Below are positions 6,847 to 13,545 of a stretch of 15,154 nucleotides of DNA, in pieces. The notes under the pieces are model-generated. The model made no database searches. It saw only the letters and a program-made list of their open reading frames with translations, and was not told where the DNA came from. The position numbers were made by a program, and so were the translations under genes. Source of the stretch: Candidatus Azambacteria bacterium (GTDB taxonomy: Bacteria > Patescibacteriota > Minisyncoccia > GWC2-36-17 > M10-OD1-4); NCBI GenBank assembly GCA_016200995.1, contig JACQDS010000033.1, forward strand, positions 1 through 15,154. Direction: 5' to 3'. Each line of letters starts with the position of its first letter. Positions within the stretch are counted from its first letter, which is position 1.

Positions 6847-8279
6847 TCTCAAAAAAAGATCTTAAAAAAATATCCGAGTATGTTTGGGAGATCCCAAGAT
6901 CTTTTCGTTCCGGCATGAGAGTGCCGGCAAGAATATATATAACGGAAAAAATGCTTGACGAAATATTGGATGAAAAAGCGATCGAGCAGCTTGTGAATGT
7001 TGCGACTTTGCCCGGTGTGGAGAGATGCGCGCTTGCGATGCCGGATATTCACCAGGGATACGGCTTTCCGATCGGCGGGGTGGCGGCTTTCAGGACGGAA
7101 GACGGAGTAATCTCTCCCGGAGGGGTCGGCTACGATATAAACTGCGGCGTCAGGCTTCTTTTAAGCAAATATTCTTATTTTGAAATAAAAGACAAGCTTC
7201 CGGAGCTTGCGACCGGCATTCAAAAAAGCGTGCCTTCCGGAGTCGGCAGAGGCGGCAAACTGATCTTAGGAAGGAGGGATTTTGATGAGGTTTTAAATAT
7301 GGGCGTTAATTGGGCGTTGAAAAATGGCTATGCCAAAAAAGAGGATCTGGAAGTTTTGGAGGAGAGCGGATGTTACGCTGGCGCCGACGCTTCATTAGTT
7401 TCGGATCACGCGAAAAAAAGAGGAGCCGATCAGCTCGGCACGATAGGTTCCGGCAATCATTTTTTGGAAGTTCAGGAGGTGGATGAAATTTATGACGAAA
7501 AGATTGCAAAGGAGTTTGGCTTGAGCGTCGGACAAGTGACCGTGATGATCCATACCGGATCTCGCGGGCTTGGGCATCAAGTCTGTACAGACTATGTCAG
7601 GCTTATGGACAGAGTGATAGAAAACTACAATATTCATTTGCCTGACAGAGAGCTTGCCTGCGCGCCGTTTCGTTCAAAAGAAGGCCGGGAATATTTTCAA
7701 GCTATGGCGGCCGCCGCCAACTTTGCTTGGACAAACAGGCAAGTCATAACTCACTCAATACGAGAAGTTTTTAAAAATCTTTTAAAGAATGGAGAAAAGG
7801 ATGAGCTTGATATCTTATATGATGTTGCGCACAATATCGCCAAACTTGAAAAGCATGAAGGCAAGGAATATATAGTTCATAGAAAAGGCGCGACAAGGGC
7901 GTTTGGTCCGGAAAGTCCGGAGCTTCCGGGGAAGTACCAAAAAACTGGCCAGCCGGTCTTGATCCCCGGCTCAATGGGGACTTACTCGTATGTTCTTGCG
8001 GGAACGGAAAGGTCGATGACCGAGGCTTTTGGTTCCTCTTGCCATGGCGCCGGAAGGCGGATCTCCAGAGTGGAGGCAAAAAGAAGGATCAGCCATGAAA
8101 GATTAAAAAATGAATTGGACAAATACGGCGTGGTTGTCAGAGCGGGCTCAAAAAGAGGCTTGGTGGAGGAGGCGCCGGAAGCCTACAAAGATGTGAATGA
8201 TGTTGTTGATGTTGTTTCAAAAAGCGGGCTGGCAAAAAAAGTCGCAAAATTGAAACCATTGGCTGTCATTAAAGGTTGA
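6843..8279 (+). CDS. rtcB: RNA-splicing ligase RtcB
   Basis: GTP-dependent RNA ligase that joins 2',3'-cyclic phosphate or 3'-phosphate ends to 5'-OH ends, used in tRNA splicing or RNA repair. 478 residues, full length, ending in the family signature LKPLAVIKG. Metal ligands and catalytic residues are present and in register with the archaeal enzyme: D98 and C101 (GYDINCGVRLL), H206 (GSGNHFLEVQ), H237 (HTGSRGLGHQV), H330 (YDVAHNIAKLE), and the guanylylated H401 (SSCHGAGRR) after PGSMGTYSYVLAG. It starts in a 4-nt overlap with archease. Bacterial RtcB usually serves repair of cleaved RNA, since introns in bacterial tRNA are rare; tRNA maturation cannot be excluded. Confidence 0.97.
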   Translation: MISKKDLKKISEYVWEIPRSFRSGMRVPARIYITEKMLDEILDEKAIEQLVNVATLPGVERCALAMPDIHQGYGFPIGGVAAFRTEDGVISPGGVGYDINCGVRLLLSKYSYFEIKDKLPELATGIQKSVPSGVGRGGKLILGRRDFDEVLNMGVNWALKNGYAKKEDLEVLEESGCYAGADASLVSDHAKKRGADQLGTIGSGNHFLEVQEVDEIYDEKIAKEFGLSVGQVTVMIHTGSRGLGHQVCTDYVRLMDRVIENYNIHLPDRELACAPFRSKEGREYFQAMAAAANFAWTNRQVITHSIREVFKNLLKNGEKDELDILYDVAHNIAKLEKHEGKEYIVHRKGATRAFGPESPELPGKYQKTGQPVLIPGSMGTYSYVLAGTERSMTEAFGSSCHGAGRRISRVEAKRRISHERLKNELDKYGVVVRAGSKRGLVEEAPEAYKDVNDVVDVVSKSGLAKKVAKLKPLAVIKG

Positions 8280-8285
8280 TCAATA

Positions 8286-9146
8286 ATGAAAAGAAATATG
8301 ATGACATATATTTTAATACTGGTTTTAAGTTTATTGTTCATAAGCTTGCTGGGTTTTTGGTCTAATGTCAGGCCTCAAAAGATAGACCTTGGATATCTGC
8401 CTGCTGATTTTTCCTTGGAGCCTGAAGGTGTTGTTTTAAATACAAAAGATAATTTACGCTTGTCGGCTTGGTATATTCCAAAAAAGGATAAAAATAAAAA
8501 TGACAGATCAGTGATAATGATATTGCACGGCTATCCTGCAGAGAAATCCGATATGCTTAGTTTTGCGAAAGCCCTTAATCCTTATTTTTCAACGCTGCTT
8601 TTGGATATGCGTTATTTCGGGAAAAGCGAAGGAAAATATTCAACGCTTGGATGCAGGGAGCAAGATGATCTCTCGCAGGCGGTGGACTTTTTAAAAAACA
8701 AAGGCTATGAGAAAATAGGAGTGCTTGGTTTCTCGCTTGGCGGCGCTGTCGGTATAATGGCGGCAGAGAAAGATGAGAGAATAAACGCCGTGGTCTCTTA
8801 TGCTTCATTTTCCAATTTGCCTAAGCTCGCAAGAGAGCTTTATTGGTTTTTGCCTGTCGTTAATTATCCGATGGTTGAGCTGATGGATCTTTTTGGAAAA
8901 GCTTTTTTCGGCTGCGATTTTAAAAAAGATTCTCCGGAAAATTCCGCCAAGCAATTAAAAATTCCCGTTTTGATATCGCATTCAATGGAAGACGAACAGA
9001 TTTCGTTTTCTCACGCCAAAGACTTGGAAAGATCTTTGAAAGGAGATCAAAATGCCGAATTTTATTTTTTTGAAAAAGGCAGGCACGGATATTTGCCGGC
9101 GGATTTTAATGAAAGGCTTATAAAATTTTTTGAAAAAAGCTTATGA
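8286..9146 (+). CDS. Membrane-anchored alpha/beta hydrolase
   Basis: 286 residues. The N-terminal hydrophobic helix (about 8-24) looks like an uncleaved anchor or signal, putting the catalytic domain outside the cytoplasmic membrane. An alpha/beta-hydrolase fold follows: MILHGYPAEKSDM with the oxyanion-hole HG, LLLDMRYFGKSEGKYSTLG, the nucleophile elbow GFSLGG with Ser150, then Asp236 (SMEDEQ) and His267 (KGRHGYL) completing the triad. It resembles the BEM46/FrsA-like esterase or peptidase group; the substrate is unknown. The gene follows rtcB by 6 nt and overlaps the next gene by 4 nt, so it belongs to the same operon, although a role in RNA repair is hard to square with an extracytoplasmic enzyme. 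Confidence 0.88.
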   Translation: MKRNMMTYILILVLSLLFISLLGFWSNVRPQKIDLGYLPADFSLEPEGVVLNTKDNLRLSAWYIPKKDKNKNDRSVIMILHGYPAEKSDMLSFAKALNPYFSTLLLDMRYFGKSEGKYSTLGCREQDDLSQAVDFLKNKGYEKIGVLGFSLGGAVGIMAAEKDERINAVVSYASFSNLPKLARELYWFLPVVNYPMVELMDLFGKAFFGCDFKKDSPENSAKQLKIPVLISHSMEDEQISFSHAKDLERSLKGDQNAEFYFFEKGRHGYLPADFNERLIKFFEKSL

Positions 9147-9781
9147 TCTTTAAAGACAGAAAAGAGGCCGGAGAGAAGTTGGCGGAAAAACTTAGGAACT
9201 ATGCAAATAAAAAAGATACGGTTGTTTTAGGGTTGCCAAGAGGCGGAGTGGTGGTCGCTTTTGAAGCGGCGCAAAAGCTAAATTTGCCGCTGGATATTTT
9301 AGTGCCAAGAAAGATAGGTCTTCCGCAAGATCCGGAAATGGCGATCGGAGCGATCGCGGAGGGTTTTGACGGCATATTTAACAATGAGATCATAAAGGAG
9401 TTGAATATTTCAAAAGAAGAGATCAAAAATGAGGTTAAAAAAGAAAAGGAGGAAATGGCAAGACGGCTGAAGCTGTACAGAGGCGAGAAGCCGCCGCTTG
9501 ATCTTAAAGGAAAAACCGCGATAATCGTTGATGATGGGATAGCGACCGGATACACTATGCTTGCTTCCATTTTTTCCGCAAAGGCGAAAGGCGCAAAAAA
9601 AGTCATAGTAGCGGCGCCGGTGATCGCTCTTGACACCATTGGAAAAATAAAAAAAGAATCGGATGAGCTTGTCTATCTTGATGCGCCGGAGATCTTTTGG
9701 TCGGTCGGAATGTTTTACGAAGATTTTCCGCAGATTGAGGATAATGAAGTGATGAGGCTTTTGAAAATTGCATATAAATGA
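9143..9781 (+). CDS. Phosphoribosyltransferase family protein
   Basis: 212 residues of the type I phosphoribosyltransferase fold. The PRPP-binding loop is TAIIVDDGIATGYTM, with the acidic pair D130-D131; LGLPRGGVVVAFEAA gives the pyrophosphate-binding loop. The basic LVPRKIGLPQDPEMAIGAIAEG stretch is typical of the stand-alone predicted phosphoribosyltransferases often found beside dienelactone-hydrolase or alpha/beta-hydrolase genes. The base acceptor is unknown. Starts in the ATGA overlap with the upstream hydrolase (9143-9146); the neighbouring pair hydrolase plus phosphoribosyltransferase recurs in other bacteria. Last gene of the tightly overlapped block; the adaptor gene starts 21 nt later. 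Confidence 0.9.
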   Translation: MIFKDRKEAGEKLAEKLRNYANKKDTVVLGLPRGGVVVAFEAAQKLNLPLDILVPRKIGLPQDPEMAIGAIAEGFDGIFNNEIIKELNISKEEIKNEVKKEKEEMARRLKLYRGEKPPLDLKGKTAIIVDDGIATGYTMLASIFSAKAKGAKKVIVAAPVIALDTIGKIKKESDELVYLDAPEIFWSVGMFYEDFPQIEDNEVMRLLKIAYK

Positions 9782-9802
9782 TTTTATGTTTAAAATAAAA
9801 AG

Positions 9803-11536
9803 ATGATAGATTTTATCAAAAAAAGATATATTGTTATTTTGGTTTCCATTTTGGCGGTTTTTGTCTTTGGGTTTTTGTATTTTGGCGGAGCAAAAGCGCC
9901 AGCTTATGAATCGGCGATCGCAAACAGAATGAACATAGTACAAGAGGTGAGCGCGACGGGAAGCATAAAGCCGGTTGATAGAGTGGATCTTGCTTTTGAA
10001 ATTTCTGGAAAGATCTCCGAGGTATTTGCCAATGTCGGCGACAAGGTTGATGCTGGAAAGGCCTTGGCCGGCTTGGATAAAGCGGAGCTTTACGCCGGTC
10101 TTTTGCAGGCTAAAGCGGGAGTGGATTCCGTAAAGGCCCAGCTTAGTCAATATGAAGCGGCTCTAAAAGTTCAGCAGTCTGTTTTTGACGAAATGAAAAA
10201 AGGCACGAGAGCCGAGGAGATGCAGCTTGCGGAAACAAAAGCGGAAAATGCAAACAAAGCGTTTTCCGACGCCAAAGTTAATTTGACAAATATAGAGAGC
10301 AAGGCGAACATCGACCTGAATAATCTTTATAATGATGTTGATGACATTTTAAACGATTCATACGCAAAAGCCGACGATGCGGTCAATAAGCAGATAAGCG
10401 ATCTTTTTTCAGAGCTTGTTCCAAATGACCCTAAGCTGACATTCAGCGTTTTGGATTTCTCCTTAAAAAATAAAGTTGAACAGGAAAAATATTCTGCAAA
10501 AAACTATTTGAGCTCTCTGAAGTCTGAAATAAGCGGTTTGGGCGCTTCGTCCGATTTTGATGGCGCGCTTTCAAGATCAAGGAATCATCTTTCATCGATC
10601 AGAGATTTTTTATCCGATCTTAATTTGACAGTTGATAGCGCTATAGGACTTTCCTCCACAACAATTAATACCTACAGAGGCTATGTGAATACGGCAAAGA
10701 CGAATGTGAATACTGCGATATCAAATATAAATAATCAAGTACAGCTTATCGCTGCGCAAAAAATCACAAATCAAAACAATATTTTTTCCGCAGAGTCCAA
10801 GGTAAGCGATGCAGAGAGCGCTTTAAAAAGCGCGAAAGATGAACTAGCTTTAAAAAAGGCCGGTTCAACGAAAGAACAGCTTGATGCGCAGGCAAATAAA
10901 GTGGCCCAAGCCGAGGCGAATGTAGAACAGCAAAAGTCGGCAATAAAACAAGCGGAGGCATCGGCGGAATCTTACAAAGCTAAACTTTCCAAGTCTGTTT
11001 TGCATTCTCCGATAAGCGGCACAATAACAAAACAAGATGCAAAGATCGGCGAAGTGGCGGTGACGAATCAGACAATAATATCAATAATAAATGAATCCGC
11101 TTTCAAGATAGAGGTTAATATTCCTGAAGCCGATATCGCAAAGATCCAAGTCGGCAATGAGGCGAAGGTGACGCTCGACGCTTACGGGGAGGATCTTATC
11201 TTTAAGGCGAAAGTCTCACAGATTGATCCGGCGGAGACGGTGATAGAAGGAGTTTCAACATACAAAACTACGCTTGTATTTGAAGATGGCAACGGCAAGA
11301 TAAAATCCGGCATGACGGCAAATATAAACATACTGGCCGGAGAGAAGAAGGGTGTCATTGCCGTTCCGCAAAGATCACTGATTGCAAAAAATGGAGATAA
11401 ATTTGTTCGTGTTATAAATAAAGACGGCTCGATCGAGGAAAGAAAGGTCAGCGTCGGACTCAGAGGGTCTGACGGTATGACGGAAATTTTGGATGGATTA
11501 GGCGAGAATGAAAGAATAGTCCTTCTCTTTAAATAG
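9803..11536 (+). CDS. MacA/HlyD-type efflux adaptor, long hairpin form
   Basis: 577 residues, longer than the usual 370-400 of MacA. N-terminal membrane anchor (about 8-28, YIVILVSILAVFVFGFLYFGG), then the first lipoyl half (VDLAFEISGKISEVFANVGDKVDAGKALAGLD, about 58-92). A very long alpha-helical, Ala/Lys/Glu-rich region to about residue 390 includes an inserted stretch rich in Asp/Asn/Ser (about 165-310). The second lipoyl half is SVLHSPISGTITKQDAKIGEVAV, followed by the beta-barrel and membrane-proximal domains to the end. It would link an ABC permease to the outside. In an organism without an outer membrane the long hairpin would reach through the cell wall rather than to a TolC channel; that is inference. 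The ATPase and permease genes follow, but repeat copy B intervenes. Confidence 0.9.
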   Translation: MIDFIKKRYIVILVSILAVFVFGFLYFGGAKAPAYESAIANRMNIVQEVSATGSIKPVDRVDLAFEISGKISEVFANVGDKVDAGKALAGLDKAELYAGLLQAKAGVDSVKAQLSQYEAALKVQQSVFDEMKKGTRAEEMQLAETKAENANKAFSDAKVNLTNIESKANIDLNNLYNDVDDILNDSYAKADDAVNKQISDLFSELVPNDPKLTFSVLDFSLKNKVEQEKYSAKNYLSSLKSEISGLGASSDFDGALSRSRNHLSSIRDFLSDLNLTVDSAIGLSSTTINTYRGYVNTAKTNVNTAISNINNQVQLIAAQKITNQNNIFSAESKVSDAESALKSAKDELALKKAGSTKEQLDAQANKVAQAEANVEQQKSAIKQAEASAESYKAKLSKSVLHSPISGTITKQDAKIGEVAVTNQTIISIINESAFKIEVNIPEADIAKIQVGNEAKVTLDAYGEDLIFKAKVSQIDPAETVIEGVSTYKTTLVFEDGNGKIKSGMTANINILAGEKKGVIAVPQRSLIAKNGDKFVRVINKDGSIEERKVSVGLRGSDGMTEILDGLGENERIVLLFK

Positions 11537-11557
11537 CTTCCTTTGAACCGCAAAACC

Positions 11558-11645
11558 CCATCTGCTTTGTTGCGCCTCCGCGCCTCAGGCTCTGCGTACC
11601 CATAAGTACAGCCTCGCCTTCGGTACTCGGCGCGCCTCGCATCTG
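11558..11645. repeat. Dispersed GC-rich repeat, copy B
   Basis: Second copy, about 88 bp, same orientation as copy A. The 23-nt left end is identical and the 22-nt right end differs by one base; the middle diverges, with ATAAGTACA kept. It fills most of the gap between the adaptor stop (11536) and the ATPase. Its last base (G11645) is the first base of the ATPase GTG start codon, so the element abuts the coding sequence exactly. Confidence 0.85.
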
Positions 11646-12343
11646 TGAAAAATTTAAAAAAGATCTTTTTTAATGAAGATGTTGAGACTCGGGCGGTTGA
11701 CGGAGTTTCTTTTGCCATTGCCAAAGGGGAGTTCGTTTCCATAATGGGACCTTCCGGTTCCGGCAAGTCAACTCTGCTTCAGGTGCTCGGCTTTTTGGAC
11801 AGACAAAGCTCAGGAGAGTATCTTTTTGAAGATAAGCTGACGGATGAATATTCCGATGAAGAGATAGCGCGGATAAGAAATGAGAAAGTCGGTTTTGTTT
11901 TTCAGACCTTCAATCTTTTGCCGAGAATAAATGTTTTTGAAAATGTTAAACTGCCTTTGATGTATTCGCAAATCCCAGAACGCGATTGGGATAAGATCGC
12001 GCTTGATGCCATCAAGTCCGTCGGGCTTTCTCATAGGGCGGATCATATACCGGCAAAGCTTTCCGGCGGCGAGAGGCAAAGAGTGGCGATAGCAAGAGCG
12101 CTCGTCAATGAGCCGGATCTAATATTTGCCGATGAGCCGACAGGAAATTTAGATTCAAAATCCGGCGAGCAGGTGATGGAGCTGATAAGCAATCTTAACA
12201 AAGAAGGCCACACTATCATACTGATAACCCACGAAACATATACGGCAAATTACGCGCAGAGGATCATCAAAATTCAGGATGGAAAAATAGTCAGCGATGA
12301 AAGGGTTGAGAAAAGAAACGGCAACAGCTATTTTGTGAAATAA
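11645..12343 (+). CDS. ABC transporter ATPase, MacB/LolD type
   Basis: 232 residues; hydrolyses ATP to drive the MacB-type permease encoded next. Walker A GPSGSGKST (35-43), Q-loop FVFQTFNLLPR, signature LSGGERQRVAIARALV (about 139-154), Walker B LIFADEPTGNLD, and the H-loop in IILITHE. All catalytic motifs are intact. The N-terminus is odd: family members normally open with M-I/L plus one residue before VKNLKKIF, whereas here the codons upstream of GTG 11645 are repeat copy B and contain no ATG, GTG or TTG before an in-frame TAA at 11603. No Shine-Dalgarno precedes the GTG. The repeat has probably replaced the original start region, so initiation may be poor. The permease gene follows after 2 nt. 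Confidence 0.92.
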   Translation: MKNLKKIFFNEDVETRAVDGVSFAIAKGEFVSIMGPSGSGKSTLLQVLGFLDRQSSGEYLFEDKLTDEYSDEEIARIRNEKVGFVFQTFNLLPRINVFENVKLPLMYSQIPERDWDKIALDAIKSVGLSHRADHIPAKLSGGERQRVAIARALVNEPDLIFADEPTGNLDSKSGEQVMELISNLNKEGHTIILITHETYTANYAQRIIKIQDGKIVSDERVEKRNGNSYFVK

Positions 12344-12345
12344 TT

Positions 12346-12867
12346 ATGAATACAAAACATAGTATTCAAACAGCTTACGGAGGAATAGCCTCTCACAAAG
12401 GGAGGTCTATTTTGACGCTTTTGGGAATAGTTATCGGCATCGCCTCCATTATGATGATAATCTCAATAGGCAAAGGAGCGGAGGGCTTGATACTAAATCA
12501 GATAAACAGCATGGGCGGGGATATTGTGGTCATTCGTCCCGGCAAAGAGCCGACAGGGCCCTCCGATGTAGCCGGCACTATATTTGCCGATTCTTTAAAA
12601 AAACGCGACATTGAGGCTTTAAAGAAAAGCCAGAATGTACCGCATATTACCGATATCGCTCCGGTAGTCATTGTCACCGGTAGCGTTGCATATGAGAGCG
12701 AAACATATCGTCCGCAGATATTCGGTTGGTCGGTTGAATTTATGGAAGAGATGTTCAAAGTCTATCCGCAGGAAGGATATTTTTTCAACGAAAACGACAT
12801 CAAAGACATGAGCGAAGAGTTGAAGACCCGGCTGCGCGGATTGCGGAAGCTGATCAAGAACGAGTAA
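12346..12867 (+). pseudogene. MacB-type permease, N-terminal fragment
   Basis: Residues 1 to about 156 are a normal MacB/FtsX-family permease start: a cytoplasmic lead (HSIQTAYGGIASHKGRSILTLLGIVIGIASIMMIISIG), the first membrane helix at about 22-41, and the extracytoplasmic MacB core domain (SMGGDIVVIRPGKEP ... ITDIAPVVIVTGSV ... VYPQEGYFFNENDI). After NDIKDMS (near nt 12815) the expected continuation (an RVAVLG-like strand and on to the second half of the core domain) is missing. Instead 17 unrelated residues, Arg/Lys/Leu-rich, run to TAA at 12865-12867. This fragment keeps one of four membrane helices and cannot form the channel alone. Confidence 0.85.
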
Positions 12868-12876
12868 AGCGATTGA
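12816..12876 (+). other. Foreign-looking GC-rich filler inside the permease gene
   Basis: About 61 bp where permease homology is absent, between the N-terminal part ending NDIKDMS and the C-terminal part resuming at VVVVPYSTAQ. It is noticeably richer in G and C (for example ACCCGGCTGCGCGGATTGCG) than the flanks, reads EELKTRLRGLRKLIKNE then TAA (12865), and is followed by a TGA (12874). It looks like the tail of another gene. The flanking permease parts stay in the same reading frame. Confidence 0.6.
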
Positions 12877-12885
12877 GTTGTCGTT

Positions 12886-13503
12886 GTGCCGTATTCCACC
12901 GCTCAAACATATCTTTTGGGAATAGATTATTACAATGAAGTGATGGCAAAAGTTGAGGGTCCGGAATTTGTAGCCGGCACAGTAGAGGATATAAAGTCTA
13001 CCATTCGGGAAAATCATAATATCACCGATCCGAAAAAAGATGATTTTTTTGTCGTCACGCAGGAGGGCTTGGTCAGCCAGATATCGACGATCATCGGCGC
13101 TTTAACAGCCTTTCTTTCTTCGGTGGTTGCGATAGCCTTGGTCGTCGGAGGGATAGGGGTGATGAATATAATGCTTGTTTCCGTGACGGAAAGAACGAAA
13201 GAGATAGGTCTTCGCAAAGCTTTGGGAGCGACCGACAAAGACATCCTTTTGCAATTTTTAATAGAGGCTATAATGCTCACCGCCTTTGGCGGGATCATAG
13301 GAATAATAAGCGGAGCGGCTCTTTCTTTGATAGCTTCGTACATATTGAGAGAGTTCATGCAGTTGGACTGGGTCTTCTCTTTTCCGTTTTCCGCCGCTTT
13401 GCTAGGTTTTGGCGTTTCCGCCCTTGTCGGCTTGGTGTTTGGCATCTATCCTGCCAGAAAAGCCTCCCGGAAAAGCCCTATGGAAGCATTGAGGTATGAA
13501 TAG
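12886..13503 (+). pseudogene. MacB-type permease, C-terminal fragment (FtsX domain)
   Basis: Carries the rest of the permease: the VPYSTAQTYLLGIDYYNEVMAKV end of the extracytoplasmic domain, then the FtsX-like domain with three membrane helices (about ALTAFLSSVVAIALVVGGIGVMNIM; AIMLTAFGGIIGIISGAALSLIA; AALLGFGVSALVGLVFGIYP). The conserved coupling segment ERTKEIGLRKALGATDKDIL and the family C-terminus ARKASRKSPMEALRYE are present. GTG 12886 is only the first possible start codon after the break; there is no Shine-Dalgarno, so separate translation is unlikely. It lies in the same frame as the N-terminal fragment, with TAA (12865) and TGA (12874) between. About 30 codons net appear to be missing from the whole gene. 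Confidence 0.85.
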
Positions 13504-13514
13504 ATAAAATATGA

Positions 13515-13530
13515 TATAATGCATATATGC
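13515..13530 (+). promoter_or_regulatory. Candidate -10 box and palindrome before the histidine kinase
   Basis: A consensus TATAAT (13515-13520) is followed at once by the perfect palindrome GCATATATGC (13521-13530), overlapping the expected transcription start. TTGAGG at 13489-13494 would be a -35 with an overlong 20-nt spacer. The palindrome could be an operator. Confidence 0.4.
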
Positions 13531-13545
13531 TAAAAAAGCTTTCTT

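Noticed and set aside
5738..11645. CRISPR array or composite transposon made by the two repeat copies
   Set aside because: Only two copies 5.8 kb apart in direct orientation, no spacer regularity, no transposase between them; the genes between are ordinary chromosomal ones.
11182..11766. Minus-strand 194-codon open frame across the adaptor end and repeat B
   Set aside because: Antisense shadow of the adaptor and ATPase genes with no recognisable protein features.
12846..12886. UGA read as glycine or another sense codon to bridge the two permease fragments
   Set aside because: An in-frame TAA (12865) also blocks the path, the bridging residues do not match the family, and TGA ends archease, RtcB, the hydrolase and the phosphoribosyltransferase at natural C-termini.
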